Source of the DNA: Mesorhizobium sp.
GTDB taxonomy: Bacteria > Pseudomonadota > Alphaproteobacteria > Rhizobiales > Rhizobiaceae
DNA: 64,000 nt
NCBI RefSeq assembly: GCF_023954305.1
Contig: NZ_JAMLIG010000001.1
Span: forward strand, 744,001 to 808,000
Direction of reading: 5' to 3'
The notes beneath the pieces are model-generated. The model worked only from the letters and a program-made list of their open reading frames with translations. It was not told where the DNA came from and ran no database searches. Below, piece by piece: positions 1 through 10,525 of this stretch. Within the stretch, counting starts at the first letter, position 1, and each line of letters begins with the position of its first letter. The position numbers and the translations under genes were made by a program.

Positions 1-505
1 CCAGCCGGTCGAACCCTTCCCGGATCGCGGCCCGGCGGGCTTCCGGCAGCTCGCTCTCGGCAAGCAGGGTCTCGTCCAGCGAGGCGAGCGCCCCCTGGCT
101 CATCAGTTGCGGCACTACCGGCGGCGTGATCGCAACCGCCACCTCGACCATCGCCGGCACCGCGAAACGGTAGATCAGGAAGCAGAGGCCGACGACGAGC
201 GCCGCGAAGACGAACAGGCGCGGGCGAAAACGTTCGAGCTGGTGCATCCTACCGGAGTCGCCGCCCAGGCGGTCGATGCCGTCATTGTCGGCCGTCTCGA
301 ACAGGCTGCCGTCCGGAAAGGACAGCCGGCGCGGGATCGAGCCGACGCGCACGGAAAATTCGATCTCCGCCGGCGCCGCCCGCGCCAGCACCGCTCCGCC
401 GGCCGCCACGATCAGGTCGCCGTCGGCGGCCCTCGCGATCGCCGCCTCCACCCTGCGGCTCGACCCCGGCGGGAACCAGGCGCCGCGGACGGGTTCAGAA
501 GCCAA
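1..505 (-). CDS. M48-family metallopeptidase, N-terminal part (cut by window edge)
   Basis: The reading frame runs off the left edge, so only about 168 N-terminal residues are visible and the HExxH zinc motif is not in view. The visible part has an N-terminal soluble stretch starting ASEPVRGAWFPPGSS, a 'SLFETADNDGIDRL' segment, and then one hydrophobic segment (about residues 90-110), followed by a region that typically leads into the protease domain. The likely start is TTG at 505, overlapping the end of the DUF898 gene by 11 bases, which suggests translational coupling. A DUF898 membrane protein followed by an M48 protease is a common pairing in alphaproteobacteria; the peptidase call rests on that pairing and on N-terminal similarity recalled from the family. 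Confidence 0.6.
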   Translation of the reverse strand, partial: MASEPVRGAWFPPGSSRRVEAAIARAADGDLIVAAGGAVLARAAPAEIEFSVRVGSIPRRLSFPDGSLFETADNDGIDRLGGDSGRMHQLERFRPRLFVFAALVVGLCFLIYRFAVPAMVEVAVAITPPVVPQLMSQGALASLDETLLAESELPEARRAAIREGFDRL

Positions 506-1631
506 AGTCGAACCCCTCGACGTCCATGTATTCGGCGCCGACCGCTGAGCCGGTATCCTTCAGATCGCCGAGGTAGTCGTCGAGCGAACCCGAGACCTCG
601 AGCGCGGTCGCGGCGGCGAGGAACCGCGACATGCGGATCGCCGCCCAGGGGCGCGCAAGGCCGAGCGAAAAGACGGTCGCCAGGAGGTTGGTCACCGTGA
701 TCCAGGTGAAGCGGCCGCGATGGATGGCCGAGTGGAATCGGTGGCGCCCGTCGACCACGGTGGCGTTCAATGCCACGTTGCGCGTGCCCGCGCGATAGAT
801 CAGCGTCACGATGGCAAGGACGACGATGAACGGCAGCAGCGATGTCGTCACGATCTGCAGGATCGCGGCGACGATGGCGTCGGCGTCGTTTCCGCCGGAC
901 GCGATGTCCCGGTAGACGGCATAGAATGCCGTGCCCAGGGCAAGGGCCGAGAGCCCGAGGAGGAGGATCGTCGCCATCAGGATCACGGCCGGCAACAGCC
1001 ACTGGCCGTAGAGCTTGCGCAGCGCCGGATCGCTGGCCACCGGACGCCCGCCGTAGGTCGTGTTGACGAGCAGGTAGCGCCACATCCAGCGCGAGGCGAC
1101 CGGCGCCAGGATGCCGAGCGACAGCCAAGCGACGATGCCGCCCAGCACATAAGCGCGGAAGGCGCCGCCATAACCGCCGTGGAAATCGAAACGGACGTTC
1201 CTGAAGCTGGTCACCCGGGCGTTGAATCGCAGACCTCGCATGATGAACCATGGCAGGGCGAGGACAAAAAGCGGAACCAGAACGATGCCCGCCGGGGGCA
1301 CGACGTTGAGGATGACGTTGTAGAGCATGAGAACGACGAGCACGATGATGCGGCCGATCAGGATCTGAACAGGCCGGGCGTGGTAGTCGAAGCTCGATCC
1401 CGCCAGGTGCGTGTTGCCGTAGAAGTAGCGCAGCCGCCTCACCTTGGCCCAGGCGGAGTAGATGCCGAGCGTCACGATGGTCAAAAGGATGTTGACGATC
1501 CAGATGCCGAAATATTCGCGCGTCGTGCCCGTGAAGACGAAGGGCTCGACACTCGTTGCCTGCGGTCTCGGCGGCTCGGAAGACATCGGCTCTGCCGCCC
1601 TGCCCCAAGGTTGCGCCGCCGCCATATCCAC
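495..1631 (-). CDS. DUF898 (YjgN-like) multi-pass inner-membrane protein
   Basis: A protein of about 378 residues. A 'FxFTGTxxEYFGIWIVN' motif is followed by 'LTLGIYSAWAKVRRLRYFYGNT', the hallmark of the DUF898/YjgN family, and the rest is rich in hydrophobic segments (about six). Function is unknown; the family is an inner-membrane protein often encoded next to an M48 protease, as here. The 1631 start is GTG. An internal ATG at 1586 (MSSEPPRPQ) would give a shorter and equally plausible N-terminus, because the first 15 residues are not conserved in character. The gene is divergent from guaB, and the 205 bases between them presumably hold both promoters. Confidence 0.85.
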   Translation of the reverse strand: MDMAAAQPWGRAAEPMSSEPPRPQATSVEPFVFTGTTREYFGIWIVNILLTIVTLGIYSAWAKVRRLRYFYGNTHLAGSSFDYHARPVQILIGRIIVLVVLMLYNVILNVVPPAGIVLVPLFVLALPWFIMRGLRFNARVTSFRNVRFDFHGGYGGAFRAYVLGGIVAWLSLGILAPVASRWMWRYLLVNTTYGGRPVASDPALRKLYGQWLLPAVILMATILLLGLSALALGTAFYAVYRDIASGGNDADAIVAAILQIVTTSLLPFIVVLAIVTLIYRAGTRNVALNATVVDGRHRFHSAIHRGRFTWITVTNLLATVFSLGLARPWAAIRMSRFLAAATALEVSGSLDDYLGDLKDTGSAVGAEYMDVEGFDFGF

Positions 1632-1836
1632 CCCCGCCGCTCACTGCCGCGAAGCAGCTTGCCGCCGGGCCCGCTCGTTTACAAGGGCGGAGATATCCGT
1701 GCCCAAATCGGGCGCGATACCTTTGCATTCCGTCGCAAGCGTGTTACCAGCCGGTGCCAATCCTGAAAGGGACATTTCGAGTCGGCGCGGCCCATCCCAC
1801 GGGCGTCAGCGCCATCTTCGCATTCAAGGATCGGCA

Positions 1837-3342
1837 ATGGCGAAAATCATCGAAACCGCGACCGGCGCCCAGGCGCTCACCTTCGACGACGTGCTGTTGC
1901 AGCCCGGCCATTCCGACGTCATGCCGGGCGAGACCGACGTGCGCACCAAGATCGCCGGCGACATCGATCTCAACATCCCGATCCTGTCGGCGGCGATGGA
2001 CACGGTCACCGAGGCGCGGCTCGCCATTTCGATGGCGCAGGCCGGCGGCATCGGCGTCATCCACCGCAACCTGACGCCGGAGCAGCAGGCCGAAGAGGTC
2101 CGGCAGGTCAAGAAGTTCGAATCCGGCATGGTCGTGAACCCGGTCACGATCGGCCCCGACGCCACCCTCGCCGAGGCGCTGGCGCTGATGAAGGCACACG
2201 GCATATCCGGCATCCCGGTCGTCGAGAACGGCGGTCCGGGCGGCCACACCACCGGCCGGCTGGTCGGCATCCTCACCAATCGCGACGTTCGGTTCGCGTC
2301 CGACCCGTCGCAGAAGGTCTACGAATTGATGACGCGGGAGAATCTGGTCACCGTGCGCGAGAACCGCGTCGACCAGGACGAGGCCAAGCGGCTCCTGCAC
2401 AAGCATCGCATCGAAAAGCTGCTGGTCGTCGACCAGAAGGGCCACTGCGTCGGCCTTATCACCGTCAAGGACATCGAGAAGACGCAGCTCAACCCGAACG
2501 CCTCCAAGGATGCCCAGGGGCGCCTGCGCGTAGCCGCCGCCACCAGCGTCGGCCAGGACGGGTTCGAGCGGGCCGAGCGGCTGATCGCGGCCGGCGTCGA
2601 CCTGCTGGTCATCGACACCGCCCACGGCCATTCGCAGCGCGTGCTCGACGCAGTCACCCGTGCCAAGAAGCTGTCCAATTCCGTGCGCATCCTCGCCGGC
2701 AACGTGGCGACCGCGGAAGGCACGCGCGCGCTGATCGACGCGGGCGCCGACGCGGTGAAAGTGGGCATCGGCCCGGGCTCGATCTGTACCACGCGCATCG
2801 TCGCCGGCGTCGGCGTGCCGCAGCTCTCCGCCGTCATCGCCGCAGCCGAACAGGCCGACAAGGCTGGAATCTCGATCATCGCCGACGGCGGCATCAAATA
2901 TTCGGGCGATCTGGCCAAGGCTCTCGCGGCGGGCGCCAGTGCCGCGATGATCGGCTCGCTGCTCGCCGGAACCGAGGAAAGCCCCGGCGAGGTCTATCTG
3001 CACCAGGGACGCTCGTTCAAGGCCTATCGCGGCATGGGATCGGTCGGCGCCATGGCGCGCGGCTCGGCCGACCGCTACTTCCAGGCCGAGGTGCGCGACA
3101 CGCTGAAGCTCGTGCCGGAGGGCATCGAGGGCCAGGTGCCCTACAAGGGCCCGGTGGGCGGCGTGCTGCACCAGCTCACCGGCGGCCTGAAAGCCGCAAT
3201 GGGCTATGTCGGCGGCCGCGACCTCGCCGAATTCCGCGAGAAGGCGCGTTTCGTGCGCATCTCGACGGCGGGCCTGCGCGAAAGTCACACGCACGACGTG
3301 ACCATCACCCGCGAGAGCCCGAACTACCCGGGCGCGATGTAG
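1837..3342 (+). CDS. guaB: Inosine-5'-monophosphate dehydrogenase
   Basis: This enzyme oxidises IMP to XMP with NAD+, the committed step of GMP synthesis in the cytosol. The 501-residue product has the expected family length. It begins with 'ALTFDDVLLQPGHS', followed by 'SAAMDTVTEARLA', a paired CBS (Bateman) insert at about residues 95-215, and the catalytic loop 'GPGSICTTRIVAGVG' with the active-site cysteine. The 'GMGSVGAM' segment and the arginine-containing flap follow. The ATG at 1837 has an AAGGA ribosome-binding site at 1826-1830. The reading frame stays open upstream to 1462, but that extension does not look like IMPDH. The stop codon abuts the convergent Uma2 gene directly. Confidence 0.97.
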   Translation: MAKIIETATGAQALTFDDVLLQPGHSDVMPGETDVRTKIAGDIDLNIPILSAAMDTVTEARLAISMAQAGGIGVIHRNLTPEQQAEEVRQVKKFESGMVVNPVTIGPDATLAEALALMKAHGISGIPVVENGGPGGHTTGRLVGILTNRDVRFASDPSQKVYELMTRENLVTVRENRVDQDEAKRLLHKHRIEKLLVVDQKGHCVGLITVKDIEKTQLNPNASKDAQGRLRVAAATSVGQDGFERAERLIAAGVDLLVIDTAHGHSQRVLDAVTRAKKLSNSVRILAGNVATAEGTRALIDAGADAVKVGIGPGSICTTRIVAGVGVPQLSAVIAAAEQADKAGISIIADGGIKYSGDLAKALAAGASAAMIGSLLAGTEESPGEVYLHQGRSFKAYRGMGSVGAMARGSADRYFQAEVRDTLKLVPEGIEGQVPYKGPVGGVLHQLTGGLKAAMGYVGGRDLAEFREKARFVRISTAGLRESHTHDVTITRESPNYPGAM

Positions 3343-3912
3343 TCAGTCGAGGTCGCCCATCCGGACGGATATCTGAGGAAGCGCGGCGGGGGAGAGAGCG
3401 GTGTCCGATGCGACCCGCTCGATGCTTCCCCAATTTCCGTCCGGCTGCGGCGAACGGTGGACCCAGGTCACGCGCGTCTCGGCTTCGACCACCCAGAGCT
3501 CCTGCACACCGTGCCTTGCAAGCACGCGCGCCTTCAGGCCCCTGTCATAGCCGAGCGACGAGCCGGAAATCTCGATGGCCAGGATAACATCGGTCCCCTT
3601 CACATCCTCGGGCAAGATGCGTTTGGGGTAGAGACACAGATCGGGTTCGACGAACGTGCGCTCGTCCAGGTAGACGGACGTTTCCACCGCGAGTCTGAAC
3701 TCGCGAGGGCGGTTCGAGAAGACGTCGTTCAGAGCCGCCTTGATCACCTCATGCTGGTTGCCTTTCGGAGACATCGGGACCAGTTCCCCCTCGATCAATT
3801 CGAAATTCTCGTCCCCAGGAATGATGCCGGCGTCGATCATGCGGCGAATCTCCGCCACCGTGAACGAACGGCGCGGAAAGCCCTCGGCGGCGCGGGTGGC
3901 TATGACGTTCAT
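3343..3912 (-). CDS. Uma2-family (DUF820) putative restriction-endonuclease-fold protein
   Basis: A 189-residue protein with the Uma2 layout: 'SFTVAEIRRMIDAGII', 'FELIEGELVPMSPKG.QHE', 'VETSVYLDERTFVEPDLCLYP', and 'VILAIEISGSSLGYDRGLKARVLARHGVQELWVV'. The E...PDL...EIS pattern matches the PD-(D/E)xK-like core of this family. The biological role is unknown; copies are abundant in cyanobacteria and scattered elsewhere. The ATG at 3912 is preferred because an AGGG-type ribosome-binding site precedes it; an upstream in-frame ATG at 3936 lacks one. It is convergent with guaB with zero bases between the stops and divergent from the MFS gene. Confidence 0.8.
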   Translation of the reverse strand: MNVIATRAAEGFPRRSFTVAEIRRMIDAGIIPGDENFELIEGELVPMSPKGNQHEVIKAALNDVFSNRPREFRLAVETSVYLDERTFVEPDLCLYPKRILPEDVKGTDVILAIEISGSSLGYDRGLKARVLARHGVQELWVVEAETRVTWVHRSPQPDGNWGSIERVASDTALSPAALPQISVRMGDLD

Positions 3913-4080
3913 ACGGACGCCCTTTATTGGTCCCATTCAATCATAACATCACATCGCGACTCTGTCTTGAGCGGCGCGCCGAGCGCGATACAAGGTGCAG
4001 ATCATCGTGGGCCGCGCCTTGAACGTCGTTCCCGTGCTAGGCCAACGGCCGCGATCTATCGCCACGAGAAAGGCAGCCAC

Positions 4081-5709
4081 GTGCCGCAGCGTGCATCGAC
4101 CTTAGCCCCGTTCCGGCATTCCACCTTCCGGGCCCTGTGGGTCGCCACCTTGATCTCCAATCTCGGCGGGTTGATCCAGGGCGTCGGCGCCGGCTGGATG
4201 ATGACGACCATCTCGGACTCGCCCGTCATGGTCGCGCTGGTGCAGGGCGCCACGACGCTGCCCATCATGCTGTTCTCGCTCGCTTCCGGGGCACTTGCCG
4301 ACAATTTCGACCGGCGGCGCATCATGCTCAGCGCCCAGACCATGATGATGCTGGTGTCGGTCGCGCTGGCCGCCTTCGCCTATCAAGGCTGGATCACGCC
4401 ATGGCTGCTGCTCTTCTTCACCTTCCTGCTCGGCTGCGGCACGGCGCTGCACAATCCGCCGTGGCAGGCCTCCATGGGCGATATCGTGCCGCGCGCGGAT
4501 CTGCCGGCCGCCGTGACGCTGAACTCGATGGGCTTCAACCTGATGCGCAGCGTCGGTCCGGCGCTCGGCGGCTTCATTGTCGCGACGGCCGGCGTGGCCG
4601 CCGCTTTCCTCGCCAACGCTGTCAGCTATGTCGCCCTGATCGGCGCGCTGTGGCGCTGGCGTCCGGACTATCCGCCGCGCAGCCTGCCGCGGGAGAATTT
4701 CCTCAGTGCGATGTCGGCGGGCCTGCGCTACGTCTCGATGTCGCCCAACCTGCTGGTCGTGATGTTCCGCGCCTGGCTGTTCGGCATCGCGGCGATTTCG
4801 TCGATGGCTCTGTTGCCGCTGGTGGCCCGCGAACTCGTCGGCGGCGGCGCGTTGACCTACGGCGGGTTGCTCGGCGCTTTCGGCGTCGGCGCCATCCTTG
4901 GCGCTCTCTTCAACGGAGCGGTGCGCGAACGGTTCAGCAATGAGTGGATCGTGCGTCTCGCCTGCATCGGCTTCGGGCTGAGCAATATCCTGATCGCCGT
5001 CAGCGGCAATGTCTGGCTGAGCCACCTGCTCCTGCTTCCCGCCGGTGCCTGCTGGGTCTTCGCGCTGTCGCTGTTCAACGTCACGGTGCAGTTGTCGACC
5101 CCGCGCTGGGTGGTCGGCCGGGCGCTGTCGCTCTACCAGACGGCAACCTTCGGCGGCATGGCGATGGGAAGCTGGATCTGGGGCGCGGCCGCCGACTCCT
5201 TCGGGCCGGCCCTGGCGCTGGTCGGGTCAGGCGTCGTGCTCTTCGCCAGCGTGGCCGTCGGGCTGCGGCACGCCCTGCCCGAATTCGGCGCGCTCAATCT
5301 CGACCCGCTCGACCGTTTCCGGGAGCCGGAACTGCGCCTCGATCTCAAGGCGCGCAGCGGGCCGATCATGGTCATGGTGGACTACACGATCGCCCAGGAG
5401 GACGTTCCCGCCTTCCTGGCCGCCATGTCGGACCGCCGCCGAATCAGGATCCGCGACGGCGCCCGGCAATGGGCCCTGCTGCGCGATCTGGAAAACCCGG
5501 AGGTCTGGACGGAGAGCTATCACGTCCCGACCTGGATCGAATATCTGCGGCACAATCTGCGCCGGACACAGGCCGACGCCGAAGTGACCGATACGCTGTG
5601 GAAGCTGCACAAGGGAACAGAGACGCCCCGCATTCACCGCATGATCGAGCGCCAGACCGTGCCGGTCGAGGACGATATGCCGCTCAAGGGACCGCCGGAC
5701 ATCCTCTGA
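4081..5709 (+). CDS. MFS transporter (MFS_3/EntS-like) with C-terminal alpha-beta-barrel extension
   Basis: A 542-residue protein. Residues 1-400 form a typical 12-segment major facilitator core beginning 'FRHSTFRALWVATLISNLGG'; 'ADNFDRRRIML' fits the cytoplasmic loop 2-3 motif. This resembles the MFS_3 group that includes the enterobactin exporter EntS. Residues about 415-542 are soluble ('IMVMVDYTIAQEDVPAFLAAM', 'WTESYHVPTWIEYLRH') and look like a monooxygenase-type ferredoxin-like domain, as seen in many long MFS_3 proteins. The start is GTG at 4081 with AGAAAGG about 8 bases upstream; the frame upstream of it does not look like protein. The substrate is not predictable from sequence. Confidence 0.85.
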   Translation: MPQRASTLAPFRHSTFRALWVATLISNLGGLIQGVGAGWMMTTISDSPVMVALVQGATTLPIMLFSLASGALADNFDRRRIMLSAQTMMMLVSVALAAFAYQGWITPWLLLFFTFLLGCGTALHNPPWQASMGDIVPRADLPAAVTLNSMGFNLMRSVGPALGGFIVATAGVAAAFLANAVSYVALIGALWRWRPDYPPRSLPRENFLSAMSAGLRYVSMSPNLLVVMFRAWLFGIAAISSMALLPLVARELVGGGALTYGGLLGAFGVGAILGALFNGAVRERFSNEWIVRLACIGFGLSNILIAVSGNVWLSHLLLLPAGACWVFALSLFNVTVQLSTPRWVVGRALSLYQTATFGGMAMGSWIWGAAADSFGPALALVGSGVVLFASVAVGLRHALPEFGALNLDPLDRFREPELRLDLKARSGPIMVMVDYTIAQEDVPAFLAAMSDRRRIRIRDGARQWALLRDLENPEVWTESYHVPTWIEYLRHNLRRTQADAEVTDTLWKLHKGTETPRIHRMIERQTVPVEDDMPLKGPPDIL

Positions 5710-5778
5710 GCCTGACCGCGGCGTGCATTGCGCGCGGGCCGGAATCGGATAGCGTCGGGGCAGAATCGCGGGACCGCC

Positions 5779-6198
5779 ATGAACCAAACTGCAATCTTCT
5801 GGCCGATGCTGCTCCAGGTCGCGCTGACCTATGCCGTCTATGTGCTTATGTCCTATCGCCGCAAGGCCGCCATCCGTGCCGGCAGCGTGCGCGTATCCGA
5901 CTTCCGCGAAAACCGCAACGAACCGCCGGAAAGCCTGTTCGTCCGCAACAATCTGGCAAATCAATTCGAACTGCCGGTGCTGTTCTTCACCGCCTGCCTG
6001 GCGCTCTACGTCACCGACGGGGTCAACTGGCTGACAGTGGCGCTGGCCTGGGTCTTCGCGATCTCAAGATGCGGGCATGCCGCGATCCACGTCACCACCA
6101 ACCGCATCCGCCACCGGCAGCCGCTGTTCATCATCGGCTTCCTGTCGCTGTTTCTCATGTGGGGCTGGTTCGCCCTGCACATCGCCGGGCTCGCCTGA
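5779..6198 (+). CDS. MAPEG-family membrane protein
   Basis: A 139-residue protein with four predicted membrane segments. The MAPEG (eicosanoid/glutathione metabolism) signature region is visible as 'FRENRNEPPESLFVRNNLANQFELPVLFF', near the conserved 'E.P..........N..ELP' pattern. Bacterial members are uncharacterised or are glutathione-transferase-like. The ATG at 5779 follows the MFS stop by 69 bases. Its 3' end overlaps the end of the convergent oxyR gene by 135 bases, the largest overlap between two supported genes in this window. Confidence 0.8.
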   Translation: MNQTAIFWPMLLQVALTYAVYVLMSYRRKAAIRAGSVRVSDFRENRNEPPESLFVRNNLANQFELPVLFFTACLALYVTDGVNWLTVALAWVFAISRCGHAAIHVTTNRIRHRQPLFIIGFLSLFLMWGWFALHIAGLA

Positions 6199-7089
6199 TC
6201 CGAGCAGCCGGCGCAGCGTCGCTGCGAGCGCCGCGCACTCGCCGCGGCGCGCGCTCGCACGGCGCCAGACGAGACCCAGCGTGCGCGACGGCGCCGGTGC
6301 CGCGAACGGAACCACGCGGATGTCGCGCATCTCCTGCGCGGCCTCGAGCGCGATCGAGGGAATGAGCGTCACGCCAAAACCGTGCGCCACCATCTGCAGC
6401 AGCGTCGTCAGGCTCGTCGCGCCGTAGTTGGCCATTGCCGCCGGGCGCACGCTGCCGCACACGGCCAACGCCTGCTCGCGCATGCAATGTCCTTCTTCGA
6501 GCAGCATCAGGCGCTCGAGCAGCGGACTTTCGGGCGGGATCGGAGGCTTGACCAGGCCCGGCTCCGACGCCGGAACCGCGAGGAAAAACCCGTCCTCGAA
6601 CACCGGCTCTGCCGCGAGCCCCGCCTGCTCCAGCGGCAGCGCGACCAGCGCGGCGTCAATCCTGCCGCCGAGGGTCTCGTCGACCAATGTCTGGGTCACG
6701 GCCTCGCGCAGTTCCAGCGTCAGCGCGGGAAAGAGCTGGCGAAGCTCCGGCAGAAACCTCGGCAGGAGATAGGGAGCAGCGGTTGGAATGATACCTAGCC
6801 TGAGCCTGCCGTCCATGGCCAGCCGGCCGTCCCTGGCAATACCCTCCAGTTCGCGTATTTCGTTGAGGATCGCCTCGATGCGCGGTTGCAGCGCCCGCCC
6901 CTCCTCGGTCAGGCCGGCCGATTTGCCGCCCCGCTCGAACAGCCTGCAGCCGAGCCGCAACTCCATCTCGGCGATCTGCGCGGACAGCGCCGGCTGGGTG
7001 ACGCCCGCCAGTTCGGCGGCCCGGCCGAAATGCCGCGTCTGGGCCAGCGCGTCGAAATATTCCATCTGCCGGATAGTCAATCGTATCAT
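6064..7089 (-). CDS. oxyR: OxyR-type LysR-family peroxide sensor
   Basis: A LysR-family regulator with an N-terminal winged helix-turn-helix (residues 1-60, 'TRHFGRAAELAGVTQPALS') and a substrate-binding-like sensor domain. The peroxide-sensing pair is present as Cys202 and Cys211 in 'EEGHCMREQALAVC', matching the spacing of E. coli Cys199/Cys208. It is divergent from katG, the classical OxyR target, so control of katG is very likely. The product is 341 residues, whereas OxyR proteins are near 300-310. The last 44 residues (298-341) are read antisense across the MAPEG gene and are hydrophilic and unlike OxyR; they may be dispensable read-through. Confidence 0.93.
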   Translation of the reverse strand: MIRLTIRQMEYFDALAQTRHFGRAAELAGVTQPALSAQIAEMELRLGCRLFERGGKSAGLTEEGRALQPRIEAILNEIRELEGIARDGRLAMDGRLRLGIIPTAAPYLLPRFLPELRQLFPALTLELREAVTQTLVDETLGGRIDAALVALPLEQAGLAAEPVFEDGFFLAVPASEPGLVKPPIPPESPLLERLMLLEEGHCMREQALAVCGSVRPAAMANYGATSLTTLLQMVAHGFGVTLIPSIALEAAQEMRDIRVVPFAAPAPSRTLGLVWRRASARRGECAALAATLRRLLGSGEPGDVQGEPAPHEKQRQEADDEQRLPVADAVGGDVDRGMPAS

Positions 7090-7091
7090 AA

Positions 7092-7132
7092 GATAAATTT
7101 ATCACGATGAATAGGAAACGCAATTTGCGTTT
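7092..7132. promoter_or_regulatory. Candidate OxyR binding region between oxyR and katG
   Basis: Two inverted repeats lie just upstream of the oxyR start. A perfect 12-base palindrome, GATAAATTTATC, sits at 7092-7103. An AAACGCA / TGCGTTT pair with a 3-base centre sits at 7116-7132 and is flanked by ATAG (7111-7114) and TATC. The region is much more AT-rich than its surroundings. OxyR tetramers contact ATAG-like tetrads spaced about one helical turn apart, and the pattern here fits that. The assignment to OxyR is inferred from position and symmetry. Confidence 0.6.
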
Positions 7133-7260
7133 ATCGAAGCCGGCCGCTAGTTTTGAACCATTCCAGAGAGAACGGCTTCGGTGGGCGCGAAGGATGCGCC
7201 CGCCGCCCAATCGCCGGGCGGACGATCCGGGGTCAGGATTCAAGCCAGTTGGAGGCAAGA

Positions 7261-9471
<2,211 letters not shown>

Positions 9472-9542
9472 GTATCGGCCGTCCCCGGAGCGAGCCGGGC
9501 TTTGGCGGCCGGTCTTCAACCGGCTGAATTCTGTCGATCGGG

Positions 9543-9577
9543 ACGGGCGCGGAGCGATCCGCGCCCGTTTTCTGTTT
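9543..9577 (+). terminator. Rho-independent terminator after katG
   Basis: An 11-bp perfect stem (ACGGGCGCGGA at 9543-9553 with its complement at 9558-9568) closes a GCGA tetraloop. It is followed by a T-rich tract (TTTCTGTTT, 9569-9577). It lies 70 bases past the katG stop. Confidence 0.9.
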
Positions 9578-9649
9578 GGCCCCGGCCGGATTTCGATTAA
9601 GGACGCGGCATCGAAGAAACTCGGCGATTGACCGGCTGCCGGGGTTGCA

Positions 9650-9667
9650 ACATACTGAGTAGTATGT
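9650..9667. promoter_or_regulatory. Inverted repeat, likely TetR-type operator of the pcaD/fatty-acid operon
   Basis: ACATACT and AGTATGT are perfect 7-base arms separated by GAGT, about 25 bases before the pcaD-like start. The size and spacing are typical of operators for TetR-family repressors of acyl-CoA metabolism. No regulator gene is adjacent, so the cognate protein would be encoded elsewhere. Confidence 0.6.
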
Positions 9668-9692
9668 TTCCGGACAGGGAGGAGCTCCGGCC

Positions 9693-10484
9693 ATGAATTT
9701 CGCGCATGCCAACGGCATCGTCCTGCACTACGAGGACACGGGAGGCGACCGTCCCGCGATCGTCTTCGCGAATTCGCTCGGCACGGATTTCCGCATCTGG
9801 GACAAGGTCGCCGCAGGGCTTCGCCACGACCATCGGATCGTCCGCTACGACAAGCGCGGCCACGGCCTGTCCGAGGCGACGCCGGCGCCCTATGCGATGA
9901 CGGACCACGTCAACGACCTGGCCGCCCTCCTCGACGAGTTGCGGGTCAAATCCGCCGTCATCGTCGGCCTGTCGGTCGGCGGCGTGATCGCCCAGGGCCT
10001 CGCGGCGGTGCGGCCCGATCTCGTGCGCGGGCTCGTGCTGTCGAACACCGCCCACAAGATCGGCACCAATGACAGCTGGAACGCGCGGATCGCCACCGTC
10101 GAGGCGAACGGCATCGAATCGATCGCCGACAACGTGATGAAGCTCTGGTTCACGGAGGCCTTCCGCTCCCCCGCCAACGCCGAGTTCGTCGGCTGCCGCA
10201 CCATGCTGGTGCGCACGCCCCTCGCCGGCTATGTCGGCACCTGCGCCGCGCTGCGTGACAGCGATCTGACGGAATCGACCCGAGCCCTGAAGATGCCGGC
10301 GCTCTGCCTCGTCGGCGATCAGGACGGCTCGACACCGCCCGCCCTGGTGCGCTCCCTGTCGGAGCTCATCCACGATGCCCAATTCCGCGTCATCGCCGAT
10401 GCCGGCCACATCCCCTGCATCGAACAGCCCGCCGCGGTCATAGCGCTGATCCGCCAGTTTCTCGCGACCGCCAGACTCGCCTGA
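9693..10484 (+). CDS. pcaD: Alpha/beta hydrolase, 3-oxoadipate enol-lactonase-like
   Basis: A 263-residue alpha/beta hydrolase of the PcaD type, which hydrolyses 3-oxoadipate enol-lactone in the beta-ketoadipate pathway. Visible features are the nucleophile Ser94 in 'GLSVGG', 'YDKRGHGLS', an acid in 'VGDQDGSTP' (Asp209 or Asp211), and His239 in 'DAGHIPC'. It lies 41 bases upstream of a fused beta-oxidation enzyme rather than in a pca cluster, so it may act on a related lactone or ester in this operon. A GGAGGAG ribosome-binding site lies upstream at about 9678-9684. The symbol reflects sequence type, not proven substrate. Confidence 0.75.
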   Translation: MNFAHANGIVLHYEDTGGDRPAIVFANSLGTDFRIWDKVAAGLRHDHRIVRYDKRGHGLSEATPAPYAMTDHVNDLAALLDELRVKSAVIVGLSVGGVIAQGLAAVRPDLVRGLVLSNTAHKIGTNDSWNARIATVEANGIESIADNVMKLWFTEAFRSPANAEFVGCRTMLVRTPLAGYVGTCAALRDSDLTESTRALKMPALCLVGDQDGSTPPALVRSLSELIHDAQFRVIADAGHIPCIEQPAAVIALIRQFLATARLA

Positions 10485-10525
10485 CGATCGAACATCCTCC
10501 CGCACCAAACCTCCTGGAGTAGCTG

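Noticed and set aside
1632..1836. Purine riboswitch ahead of guaB
   Set aside because: No conserved purine-aptamer pattern is visible in the 205 bases.
1744..3294. 516-codon minus-strand frame opposite guaB
   Set aside because: Antisense shadow of a complete IMPDH with correct start and ribosome-binding site.
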